Shown here: positions 22,105 through 32,786 of the stretch, piece after piece | Layout of the letters: each line of letters begins with the position of its first letter | Position numbering within the stretch: position 1 is the first letter of the stretch | Origin: Camillea tinctor | Taxonomy: Eukaryota; Ascomycota; Sordariomycetes; Xylariales; Xylariaceae | Length of the DNA: 64,000 bases | Reading direction: 5' to 3' | NCBI GenBank assembly: GCA_022578605.1 | Contig: MU394053.1 | Span: forward strand, 950,229-1,014,228 | The notes under the pieces: generated by a model | Told to the model about the DNA's origin: nothing | Databases searched by the model: none | The model's input: only the letters and a program-made list of their open reading frames with translations | Program-made: the position numbers and the translations under genes

Positions 22105-23090
22105 TTAAGAAGAAGGACGGAGTGATCCAGGCGGCGGTAGCGCTTCGGGTCCGAAGGACATAGGTAGCAGCTATTCGATGATTAGCCATTCAGATAACTG
22201 ATCATCACCCACTACTACCACACAAGTTGCCTCATCCCCTTTTGCCACACGCAAAAAGGCAAGTAAAGAAAAGAGAGAACAAGCAAAAAAAGTCACTCAC
22301 CTCTTCAAGTCGCGAGACGACGTAATTATCATCCTTGTCGAACATGATGATCGGTGTCTTTGGATCGCAAAACTCGCGGATGCTATACGTGGATTTGGCG
22401 TGTCAATCACCGGGCCAGAGCCAAAGAAACTACTCTGCACTAGCTAATAAACTACTTGCATACCCGAGAGGGCCGTAGTGTAGTGTAGTGTAGTAATACC
22501 GTATCGTAGGGCAAGATCTAGAAACAGACAGGGGGGGGAGGGAATGGGGGGGCAGACAAGCGAAAAGGCCATGATTGGACCGCTTCGCTTTCATCTTGTC
22601 CATTGTGTGATATGTAGTGTACGTAGGTTGCGTGTGTATGTAGATTTACATACACAGATACGCAAAGTAGTAAAAAAGGGGGAGAGGAAACCAGAGATAA
22701 GGAAAGTCGCCAAAGGAAAACTCACAACTGTCTACACATCCCGCACGGGCTAGCCGGGGGCGCGATATCGGTGGCGACGGCGACGGCGCGGAAGCGGCGG
22801 TGCCCCTCGGTGACGGCCTTGCCGAAGGCGACGCGCTCGGCGCACGTGCCGACCGGGTACGAGGCGTTCTCGACGTTGGCGCCGTCGAAGTACACCCCTT
22901 GGTTCTCGGCGGCGGACAGGATCGTGGACCCGACCCGGAACTGGCTGTAGGGGCAGTAGGCCGTGGCCTTGGCCGCTACGCACCGCCGGTGGAGCGTCCG
23001 GAACTCGTCGCCGCTGAGGCCGTGCTCTCGGCAGGTAGCCTCGACGGCGGAGGCGTCGGCGCTGGAGTTAAGACGGGGGACGGTGGCCAT
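22105..23090 (-). CDS. CDD1: Cytidine deaminase (pyrimidine salvage)
   Basis: Exons 23090-22726, 22382-22301 and 22170-22105 give 170 residues. The enzyme deaminates cytidine/deoxycytidine to uridine/deoxyuridine in the cytosol. Seen: PYSQFRVGS near residue 48, FDGANVENASYP, then the zinc motif CAE (Cys83, Glu85) and PCGMCRQFIREF (Cys116, Cys119), and the C-terminal LLPMSFGPEAL signature of homotetrameric CDAs. Intron 1 is long for this genome (343 bases) and falls inside CRQF; intron 2 is 130 bases and splits EELLP. Exon 1 is strongly GC-rich while exons 2 and 3 are not. The tail after the signature (PPPGSLRPSS) is a short lineage-specific extension. Confidence 0.95.
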
Positions 23091-25270
23091 GGTTTCTCTT
23101 TTCTCTTTTGGTACCTATGTATCTATGATTTTGGCTTTCTTGAAACTTTGAGAGGTTGGGGGCTAAAAGGGGGGGAAGTGGGAGAGAGAGAGAGAGAAAG
23201 TGAGGCAAACGATATGGTGAGCTAGGCCTAGGGCGCTTATGTGTAAGTGGTGTGTAAGTGAGTGTTTACAACTTATGCGGAGAGCAAGGCGAATATTGAT
23301 GTGGGGTAATACTGTTTAGAGCAGAGTATTGATAACGGGAATGTGCTGTCTCGCTGTCGTGTTCCCCCCCAAGACCGCTAAACGTTTGTTATCAGCCGCT
23401 AAGATCACTGATAATAATACTAGCTAACCACCTGCTAAAGACGGCCGATTGAACCGAACCGAACCAACCCAAATCTCCTTTCACATTTCCCTCTCCCTTT
23501 TTTTTTTACTCAGCGGGTTATCTTCCGCTTCGAGATAGCGGACCAGCCTCAAAAAAAAAACATGAACCAACCTCCTGTTAATATTTATAAACATAATTAA
23601 ACATACTTAATATGCGGTGAGCCGGTCGACTCGACAACCTATGTTATTGATATTAGGAAGCACACAACACCAATGGAGCTGACGTTAAGCTTACGTTGAT
23701 TTGACGTACCAATGTTGCGATACCTCATAATGAAGCTCTCTCACCGAGGACGTCCAATGAGAAGGGAGGTCGCTGGTTAGAAACCCTGTGATTTATACAT
23801 ATTACACAACCTATTGTATATTGTATGTGTGTATATGGTTTTTTTTCTGTCGTTGTTCTCGACCGTATCATTCCAAAACTGCTAATTAGGTAGTTCTCGG
23901 TTAGGTTCAGATGTTAGACGGGAGGCTGCGTTAGGTTTGCAGCAACCGATAAAGTGCAGTGCTAGCTCAATAATAAAATAGCTTTTGCAGACCTCGACTC
24001 ATAGTCAAAAATCTAGGCTCTGTCCGTCAACGGCAGGGCTTGTGTATATTCAAAGAGTCTAAGTAGTTTCTTTACCCAATCAGAAGTGCTGATTATTAGT
24101 TAAGAAGAATTGACATCAGCAAGCAGTACGAACGGCGTCATGGTTATAAGTCAATAAATTATACCCAGAGGTTATGTAGCCTTTGTGGAGCCTAGTTATT
24201 GCGCGGAGGGGTTTTATGTATACTAGGTATGTACAACTACGGAGTACTCCGTACCTGAATCTGACATTTCATCTTCGATCAAAGTCAATCCAAACCCCGC
24301 AATGTCGTCACGATTTTTTAACTTACATACATTATTAACTAGGTATGTAGGGAAAGAAGGAAGATAGAAAATTCGATCGTGACCAACCCAGGGGATGCAA
24401 AGTTTATAACCTAAATCACCGGTTTAAGGTCAAGTGCACGTGGTACTAAATAATGTACAAAACGTATAAGTTATAAGTTAGTTTTGGGATCCGCACCGCT
24501 TTGATGTTTTTTCTTGAGTTTCTATTTTTGTTTCAAGTTTTACGACTCAACCACATTTCAACATATATATACCTAGTTGTCAAGTTGCATTTCCATGTGT
24601 GTATTCAAGTCAGTGCACCATTACCCGTGGACTCCGTAATCGTCTGACCTCACGACATTATAAAAAAAAAGGGGGGGAGGGGGGCAAGGGGGAAAGGAGG
24701 ATGAGAAGATCAGTTGACGAAATAAATCGAGATTCTCACCACTGACGACAGCGGGCAGAGCTGGGTGAGCTGGGTCTGGGCTGCATTTTTGCCTTGAAAA
24801 CTTGGAAGAGGAAAGGGATGGATTACACTAAAATCAAGTATTCGGTTACCGGCCTGACGTCACGTTCCGGTACCCGGCATATATTGTCCAATGCGGTCCC
24901 TCCCGTAACAATTATGTACGATAGTAATACTTAACTTAATGCCAGACCACTTTCTCTCAAGGGTCCTCTCAGATCTACAGTCTCAAAGCCATAACCGTCT
25001 CTTATTCTCAAACGACATTTTGGATCTTCATTGTTTTCTTGGGACGGGTTGATTTCTTGGCTCTTGGTTCTTTTTTTATAAACGACGAGGATACTCGTGT
25101 TTCTATTTAAGGACTAATAATAGATAATAGGGGGAAAGGGATAACCTCCTTATATATACAAGGAAAGGAAGAAGAGAAGAAGAGAAAACACTTAACGCAT
25201 TTTTACCAAACACACGACAACATCACTGAAAGCTATATACATATCTACTTAAAAAAAAAAAACAACCAAG
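23091..25270. other. Divergent intergenic region, no gene seen
   Basis: Promoters of cytidine deaminase (left) and the orphan at 25271 (right) must lie here. A 16-base perfect palindrome TACGGAGTACTCCGTA is at 24238-24253. Poly-A and poly-purine runs lie at 24660-24700 and an A-rich leader just before 25271. Confidence 0.5.
24238..24253. repeat. Perfect 16-bp palindrome TACGGAGTACTCCGTA
   Basis: The sequence equals its reverse complement. It joins two inverted copies of TACGGAGTA, a word also found singly at 5286, 28547 (reverse), 32972 and 62055, always outside genes. It could be a regulator site or a small dispersed repeat. Confidence 0.7.
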
Positions 25271-25936
25271 ATGACGCCCGACTACCCCTTCCACCCCGAC
25301 GACTTCCCCATCAACCAGGACGTCGACTTCGAGCCGACGCAGGTGTTCTACCTGAAGGGGTGCATCCACTTCAAGCACACGGCCACGATCCTCAACCTAA
25401 CGGGGCAAGTGAACGAGACCTTCGAGGGGGATTTCGACCACGCCTTCCTCGACGCGGTATCGGCGGCAGCGCAGAAGCTCGAGTCGCGGCCGACGTACAA
25501 GGTGGGCAGCAGCGGGGACATGATGCGGACGCTAAAAACGGTGACGGACGGGTCGACGGGGGCGAAGCTGTGCGACCTGAACATGACGTTCGTGTCGTTC
25601 GACTCGTCGCGGGTGCGCTTCCCCGCGGGCAGCCCGCACTCGCGGCACGACATCGAGATGTGCCCGGTGGGGGGGCGCGCGGCCGACGGGGCGCCCAAGC
25701 ACGAGGCCTTCGTGAAGAACAGCATCCCCTACTTCTGGGACATGACCGCGTCGGGGGGCCGCGTGGGCGTGCTCTACAAGAGCCTCAACCAGACGCGCGT
25801 CGAGATCGCGCGCGTCGCCGGCCTGGGCTTCGATAAGGATGCCGTGCTCGTGCTGGACGGGCGCCAGCTGGACGATCTGGTGGCGCTGACCACTTGCATT
25901 GTGCTGCTTAACGGCCGCGACGCGATGGATTTCTAA
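25271..25936 (+). CDS. Intronless GC-rich protein, possibly tubby/LURP-one-like fold
   Basis: A 221-codon frame from an ATG with a good fungal context (A-rich leader, CAACCAAGATG). No signal peptide or membrane segment is evident. The sequence alternates hydrophobic and polar residues (beta-rich), with FYLKGCIHFKHTATILNLT near the start, a middle part SGDMMRTLKTVTDG, and an end LVLDGRQLDDLVALTTCIVL that resembles the final helix of the LURP-one/tubby C-terminal barrel. This likeness is my impression, not a demonstrated match. Third-position GC is very high, giving a spurious open frame on both strands. No neighbour suggests a role. Function unknown. Confidence 0.72.
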   Translation: MTPDYPFHPDDFPINQDVDFEPTQVFYLKGCIHFKHTATILNLTGQVNETFEGDFDHAFLDAVSAAAQKLESRPTYKVGSSGDMMRTLKTVTDGSTGAKLCDLNMTFVSFDSSRVRFPAGSPHSRHDIEMCPVGGRAADGAPKHEAFVKNSIPYFWDMTASGGRVGVLYKSLNQTRVEIARVAGLGFDKDAVLVLDGRQLDDLVALTTCIVLLNGRDAMDF

Positions 25937-26743
25937 GGTTGGGGGGAAGGGGGAGAAAAAAAGGAAGAGTTATGAGTGAAAGATTATAGGTATGATGGGG
26001 GCGTAATTGGGTCCTGCTATCGAAATCGGACGGCTTTTTTTTCTAATTCTAGGAATTTGATGGAATTGGCTTGTTTTTTCTATTGGGAGGATGAAGGTTA
26101 TTTTTTGGAAGGAGTTTGTATTTCTCTGTGCCAGCTAGTCAGTTATTTTGATTGTAAAGCGGTTTTCTGCTATAATGTATCCATCCAATACCATCAGAAT
26201 ATACCGATAAGTCAAACATGGGTTTCTTTTCTCAGTTGAAAGTGAGAGACATACATTATTTTGTCTACGTGCTTATGTAGTTGTGTTTTATTCACTGAAG
26301 AGAACAGGAATATATACACATCTTATAAAACCAATGATATTTTATGATAGTGTACAGATAGAAAAAGAAAATGAGAGAGGGCGAGAAAAGAGTACCATAT
26401 ATAGACGAATCTTCGCTATGCCTCTATTTCTATTTGTCTGTCTGTCTGTCTATATGTTCTAGCACCAACCCACTGGATGCAAAACCCTGCCACCACGAGT
26501 GCGGAAAAGAAAAAAAGAGAGAAAATAGAAAGGAAAGAAAACAAAAAAGAAAACCAGTCTACACAATAACCCCCGTTCCTAGCCGTGTAGCCCCTTTCCC
26601 CTTTATAAAAACAATAACAATCCTCTAAGCGATAGGACGAGATGGGATAACAAGATCCAAAGAGAGAGAAAGGGAACAAATAAGACGGCCATGAAAAAGC
26701 CCCTCTCCGCGCACACCAACCCAATGCCCCCCCCTCCCTATCC
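25937..26743. other. Convergent intergenic region
   Basis: 3' ends of the orphan gene and the hydrolase face each other. The strand is AT-rich with TGTCTGTCTGTC at about 26437-26449 and an A/G-rich tract at 26505-26550. Nothing coding seen. Confidence 0.45.
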
Positions 26744-28154
26744 TCACTCCTTCCCCTGCGCCCAAAACTCCTCGATAGCGCTCACCACATAGCTCCCATG
26801 CGTGAAAGGGAAATTATGCGTCCCCGGCAGCACCCTCCAGAACACATTCTCCCTGCCCCCCAGCAGCGGCAGCGCATCCTCCTCGTAATCGTGCCTCTGG
26901 ACCAAGGAGTCCTCCTCGCCAAGCAGGACCGCGGTGCGCGCCGGGCCGCGCTGTGCGAGCCGGCGCCAGTGGCCGTGCTGCGCCATCAGCGGCGCGGAGC
27001 GGATGGTGCTCATCATGGCGGGCACGAAGCCGGCGTTGTGGTCGAGCGACCAGTGGACGAAGTCGGCGATCTGGAGCTCGAAGGGGGTGGGCGCCGCCGG
27101 GGTAGTAGTAGAAGTGGGCTCGGCGTCCTGGACCGCGACGTCGATGTAGTCCTCTTTGGTGTGGGAATGCGCGCGGGGGCGCGGCCGCTTGGCGACGGCG
27201 TCGTCGATGGGCGCGCGCAGCCGCCGGTGCGTGAGCCAGGCGAGCAGGCGCTCGGGCACCAGGCCCGAGGTGAACACGAGGCGGCTGGCGCGGCCGATGT
27301 TCTCGGGGCGGATGAGCCCCGAGGGCGCAAGCAGGATGAGGGTGTCGACGAGGCGCGGAAAGGACGCCGCGAAGTTGGCTGCGATGCCGCCGCCGAGGGA
27401 GTACCCCGCCAGGCTGAAGGCGCGGTCGCCCGTCCAGGCTAGGGGTGATGAGGCGAGCACGAGCAGGATCTGCGTCGTGAAGAGGCGCGTGTCGTAAGGG
27501 AGGTCGCCGGGGGCGTCGGTGTACCCGCGGCCGAAGAGGTCCTGCGGAGGGGGGTTAGTGGGATTTAAGGGGAAAGGGGGTAGTTGTGAATCCGTACGAA
27601 GAGCATCACCCGACAGCCCTTTTCGGCGAGGGGTTTGGCGATATGCGTGAGCGTCATGCACGACGTGCTGATGCCGTGGATGAAGAGGATCTTGCGGCCG
27701 TCCTCGGGACCAAATTCGTAGACTCGGATATTTCCATACTAAAAGAAGAGAGACAGGACCGCCACGGTAGTTGGTTAGTATCATACTATATATATAACAA
27801 CTTCAAACTACATATGTTATATATATATGTATGTATGTATGTATACACAATCTAAGACATGTACTAAGCAATGTGATAACCTATAAAGCCAACACGTACC
27901 GGTGTCTCGACGTCCCGGGCCCCGGGAAAATGGTCCGGCTGGTACGGGATGGCGGCTCGCTCGGCCTCGGATAGGCGCGGGACGCTCGTCGTCAGGGGGC
28001 CCCGGATGATCTCGGACTTTCGGGGCCAGAGCGAGATACGGGCGAGCGACAGCAGAGCCACGGTAGTCACCACCGTCGTAGCGATGATCGCTTTTGATTT
28101 ATCGGTGGCCTCGCCCGGCGGACCGGAGGCCAAGCACTTAGATATAGATTCCAT
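26744..28154 (-). CDS. Alpha/beta hydrolase with N-terminal membrane anchor
   Basis: Exons 28154-27900, 27738-27598 and 27541-26744 give 397 residues. Residues about 22-43 (IIATTVVTTVALLSLARISL) form one membrane segment. The hydrolase core follows: strand and oxyanion motif ILFIHGIST, then DLFGRGYTD, the nucleophile elbow GYSLGGG (Ser180), an insert of about 70 residues with TTTPAAPTPF (lid), VLLGEEDSLV supplying the acid, and PGTHNFPFTHG with the catalytic His. This is the layout of fungal membrane-bound alpha/beta hydrolases (lipase/esterase-like); the substrate is unknown. The ATG at 28154 is the first in frame before the anchor; the longer upstream frame is leader sequence. Exon 3 is highly GC-rich. 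Confidence 0.88.
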
Positions 28155-29144
28155 GGCTTCCGGGGCCCTTTTACCTTTCCGTCTTTCTAACTTTGATATA
28201 TATATATTTGGTTCTCCTTTCCTTTGTTTTAGCCTAGGCTCGTAGGTTGAAGTAAAGTAAGGCAAGGCAAGGCAAGGCAAGATAAAGTAAGATAATGTAA
28301 GATGAAGTAAGATGGAAACGCCGTACACTGCTACTTACTACTAGCTATAACAACCTCGGTAGGTAGGAAGGCAGACAAGGCAGAAATTCGTAAACTAGGT
28401 AGATAGATACTAAGACGATAAGTAGATTAACGTACGATATAAATTATAAATGATGGTTTTTTGTTTTCTTAGTCTTGGCTACTACTAGTCAGTAATAATA
28501 GTCTGAGGGAACCTAGGACGGGAGGTAAGGTAGGTGGTAACACATGTACTCCGTACTGTGAGTCTTATTAGGGATAAGCAATTTACAGTTTGTAATTCGG
28601 GAAGCGTTGCACTCTGATCAAAAAGCGTTGGCTCGTAATTTTGCCCAAGGGTGGGTCATCAGTCAATAGAGACCCACTCATCAGCTTTCACGTTCGTTTT
28701 GGACGTGGTAATGTACAACTATAAAAATAGTAAAATAAATAATAACGAATGCCCCTCTCAAAAGTTTAATAGGGGTAACATTAGGTTGTGACGGTTTTAC
28801 CGTTGAACTACTAGGTTACCTGCCTAGATAGCACTTAACTATACCCTCTACCCCCCCTTCCCGCGATATATTGATCAAATGGTATCATGCTAAAACCTCC
28901 ATACCTTGCCTCCGCGTACAAATGGATAAAACAGGCCCAGTAAATGCTTTTAATCCCCCTCTCTTTTCTTCGCTTTCCCTTTTTGTCCAAATAAAATGCA
29001 AATAAATGATTAGATAGCTTCCCAGTATTGATGCAGACATGCATGTATATATATACTTATACCCCAACCCCTATAAATCCAAGAGGAAAAATAAAAATGG
29101 AATGCTATCCGCTCACCCAACTACCGCATTCTTAATATTCACCT
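28155..29144. other. Intergenic region with GGCAA microsatellite
   Basis: Both flanking genes run leftward, so this holds the hydrolase promoter and the 3' region of nothing else on its left strand. (GGCAA)4 sits at 28261-28280 in the hydrolase leader, flanked by GTAAGAT variants to 28313. TACTCCGTA is at 28547-28555. Short open frames are not convincing. Confidence 0.45.
28261..28280. repeat. (GGCAA)4 microsatellite
   Basis: Four perfect GGCAA units, followed by GATAAAGTAA, GATAATGTAA and GATGAAGTAA, three 10-base variants in tandem. It is upstream of the hydrolase ATG. Confidence 0.8.
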
Positions 29145-32100
29145 TCATCCAAGTCCGGCGGCCCATGCTGCACCACCAAGCTGGTTAATCAACTGGCACA
29201 GGTTCTCTACAATCGGTGGTAGGAGTTCTCGGCCCTCATTGAAGTTCATCCGGAGAACTTCTTGCGCAATATCCATGCATGCTCTCGGGTCCTCTAATGC
29301 TGCTTCCGAGCCTTGTGTATTTTCGCTCCTCCATCCCCTGATTGTCGGCGCGCCTTGCCCGAGTCCTATGAAGCGTTGTACCTGGCTGGATTCTACGCCA
29401 TCTAGGTAGACTATCTCCTGTGACGGATTCGAAGGCGTCTGATTGCGTGTTGCCTTTGTGACTACCCCATACGTCCACAATGCCAAAGCTGCGTGGTGCA
29501 CCCCAACGGCATAGAAATCTTTGAGATGGCCTGGCGGGAACATCTTGGCTTGTCGAATGATCTGTCCTGCGTGCCATAACGCTTGTCGTGCCTCGGTGCT
29601 TTCTGACCATTGCTGAAGAACCGGATAGATCCGCCGCGCCTGGTCCTCACCCTCTTTCCCTGCAAACAACTGAAGGTCGTTTAGAGACACGTGTAGATTC
29701 ATCAGGTTTAGGTTGAGGAGAAGCGCCTCTTGCGCCGACAAGGTTGCATGCCAGTCCGCTGTGACTAGCTGGAAACCTGACAGCGCTTTGCAAAGCTCTT
29801 GATGCCGAGAATTGAGGATGAGGCTCGGCCCGGCTTGGTAATTATCTGAGAATGGATTTGAGTGGTGGATAGTGCTGAGCTGCCTCCATTCGAAAATGAG
29901 ATTCCAAAATCCGTGTAGGTAGATAGAGATCGAGTATTGGACATCGAGCCGTCGGTGGTTCGCTGTAAGAAGGTTAATATCACGCAGGAGATCTCCAAGA
30001 CATGGAAGTCGTCTGCTTTGGTCGGCAGATCGTAAAAGATACTGTTTCTTCCATTCTACGGCCGTTCTTGCAAACCATAACTCCCTCGACTCGGGAAGAG
30101 GGAGTGTTAATTCTGCGTACGACATGGTCGGTATTGATAGGGTTGTCATCGATGTTTGTGCATCCCTAAGATAACAATGAAATGCTAGCCTTAGAAAAGT
30201 TTAGCGACGAATGTCTGTCACGTATAGAATAGCATGTGTCAGCTAACCTTTTCCACGATTCTAGTTCATACCACCGCTTCCATTTCTGTTCGAGGACTTC
30301 GCCCTCGTCGCTCTCAGTCACTGATATCTGAGGATATGAAGTCCGCTGAAACCTGCTTCGATAACGCATCATCTGAATCCACAATTAGCAGACAGAACAG
30401 CTCAATCGATCACGAGATAACTCACAGTGATCGGTATTAACAAGTGACATTCGGCAATTTCCATCTTCCGCCTATTACCACTCCAGAGGCCGACGTCTTG
30501 TCCCAGGACAAGAGTCTGTACTAGACCGAGATCTACGATTCCCGTATTGTTCTCCTCAAACTATGAATCTCATTAATATTTTCTGACAATTATGCAACCT
30601 TGCCTTGAACGGCAGAAGAAATTGACTGACTTTATTCGGTATAGAGATACCTGTTCGCACATTAGCAACCAAAACACACCACTTAAGGAACCCGACACGA
30701 GTTACTTACGGACAGCCTCTTGTATCGCGAACCCGAATTTTCTCAATGTAGGGACTGGTGCCATAACTGCACCACCAGCAGCCGCAGATGCTAGCCATTC
30801 TGGCCACTGGGCATTAAGGGTAAAGGAACCAAAATGTATCCACCCTGAAACAGAACACAGATGCGCAGCTAAGAATATGTGAACCAAGCTGTCCATTACT
30901 TCGGCAGACGGAAACGAGGAGGCAACGCGACTTCTCATCGCATTACTCTGGCACGTAGCGAGGACTATGGACAGAATCTTGTCGCGACTTGATTGATCTA
31001 ATTTGTCCGAAATCGCCCTATCCATTCTCTTTTGAGTCTCCTGAAATTGCTGGTTGGCCGAGTCCCTAAACGGTAATGGCAGGTTGTTTATATCGCCGAA
31101 TGCATGGTCCTGCTTGTTGGGAATCCAGCGCCAGGGTGAGTTGGTCCAGATCTTGACCAACTTTTGTCTCATATGCGTCATGTCTACCACGGACGAGTCA
31201 TCGGTTCGGGGAGTAGCAGCTTGTGTGATCGTCTGGCGATCGACCATGCCATCGAGGTTCCAATGATCCAAGAGTCCGAAATCAACATCATTGAGCTCAT
31301 AGTTAGTATTGTCACAAAAGTCGAGTATTGCCAACCCCTGGCCCTCGGCTAATCTCAAGTTATCCATCGACTGTTCGTATAAGACATCGCGGAGGAAATC
31401 CGAGAACGGACCCGGCGTCATGTCCGCCATCGGATTTGCATTATACGAATTGGCGTATCCGTCGTAATTGCCTGCGGAAGAGTGCACCCAAAAATTAGCT
31501 CTAATTAATGAAGATATTTTCAACTCACATAGCAATGTGAGAATTGCCCAAGTCCAGTGGAGCCACGCCAAATTTCCAATGGAACTATTACCTCGATGGC
31601 TGCCACCAGCACTAGGAACAATCGAGGTGCGATCCATATACCCCTTTATGAGCAAATACCGAGAGGGGGAAAAGTAAACACCTACTTTGTTCAACCATTG
31701 TATCCGGGGTTTGTAATTGCGTATGCTCTGACTTGATGATAGCGTTTGCTATGCTCTCCTGGTTTTCGCCCATTCCCATCGTTGTAGGAGGAGCTAGCTG
31801 AACCTGGTCCGGACGCATAGAGGGGCTGGATTCTGCTGAGTGGTTAGAAGCTGGAGCAGAACCGCCTGTGTTATTACTATGGGCATTCGCTGAAAGATGG
31901 AGGAGGTGCATCGCCGCAGCGGAGCCAGCTTCCGAGGATGCTGATTCGCAGTTCAAGTTCCTATTCCGACAACGAGTGCAAGGTTTGATCTCCTCGCACT
32001 TCACCCGAGCCGTCGCGCATGGACGACAAGCATGCGACACACGGCCAGCTCCAGGAGAAGAATCTACGCGACGGCGCTTTTTGGTGGCATCGCCGTCGTT

Positions 32101-32532
32101 CTCGTGATTTGCAGTATGGCGCTTGAGAAGATCGGCGCGGGCAAAGGCTTTACCACAAATCTGACAGAAAAACCTTTTCCCTAGCGTATGGGTTTGGATA
32201 TGGCGAGCAAGGTGCTCAGGGCGGGAATACCGTCTCTTGCAGTCGGCACATTGGTATAAACTCTGCGTCATTGAGTGGCTCTGGTCCGCCGGGGTTGGAA
32301 CTTGGGCACCCTGGGGGTAAGGCGGCCTACTCGAATCGCTGCTGGGCAGAGGCAGGGAAGACGGGGCGGACACTGGAGGTAGGGAACGAGACGGCGGGTG
32401 GTTTTGGTTGAAGGAAGTGGTGACGGGAGTGTGGCTCACGGCAGCTTGCGTACGGGCGTGAGTATCCGGCGGTGGATTAGATTCCGACGCCGGATTTGTA
32501 TGAAGCAGATGCGACAAGGACGGGGCGGCCAT
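29145..32532 (-). CDS. Transcription factor with two C2H2 fingers plus Zn2Cys6 cluster and fungal TF domain
   Basis: Six exons: 32532-31686, 31471-30710, 30650-30631 (20 bases), 30560-30426, 30372-30248, 30165-29145, giving 969 residues. Seen in order: Ser/Pro-rich start; C2H2 finger 1 (C95, C98, H111, H115); finger 2 (C123, C126, H139, H143); basic KKRRR; Zn2Cys6 HACRPCATARVKCEE with Cys at 169, 172, 179, 185, 188, 195; linker; then the fungal-specific regulatory region with VGLWSGNRRKMEIAE and SYAELTLPLPESRELW. This is the RegA-like C2H2/C6 class. It should bind DNA in the nucleus; target unknown. The 214-base first intron is unusually long, and the 20-base exon is needed to keep frame. It is divergent from the MFS gene 4 kb away and may control that cluster. 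Confidence 0.9.
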
Positions 32533-32738
32533 GTTGGAAGTATCAGTCGGTCAAGTGGTGATTTAGGGTATTGGTGGTATCCAGGGTCATATCAAGGGCC
32601 TACTACGGAGGTAACCGGTGTATGGTTCGCGATTCGTAAGACTCGAACCACTTTCATGGTATCCGCCGCAGGAATTCCATAGCCTAATAATGTTGACGGG
32701 TGGCGGGTGTACAGGAAGAAAGAGACAGAGGGAGAGGT

Positions 32739-32786
<48 letters not shown>

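Noticed and set aside
26798..27442. 214-codon open frame opposite the alpha/beta hydrolase
   Set aside because: Antisense shadow of a GC-rich exon; Arg/Gly/Ala-rich with no motif.
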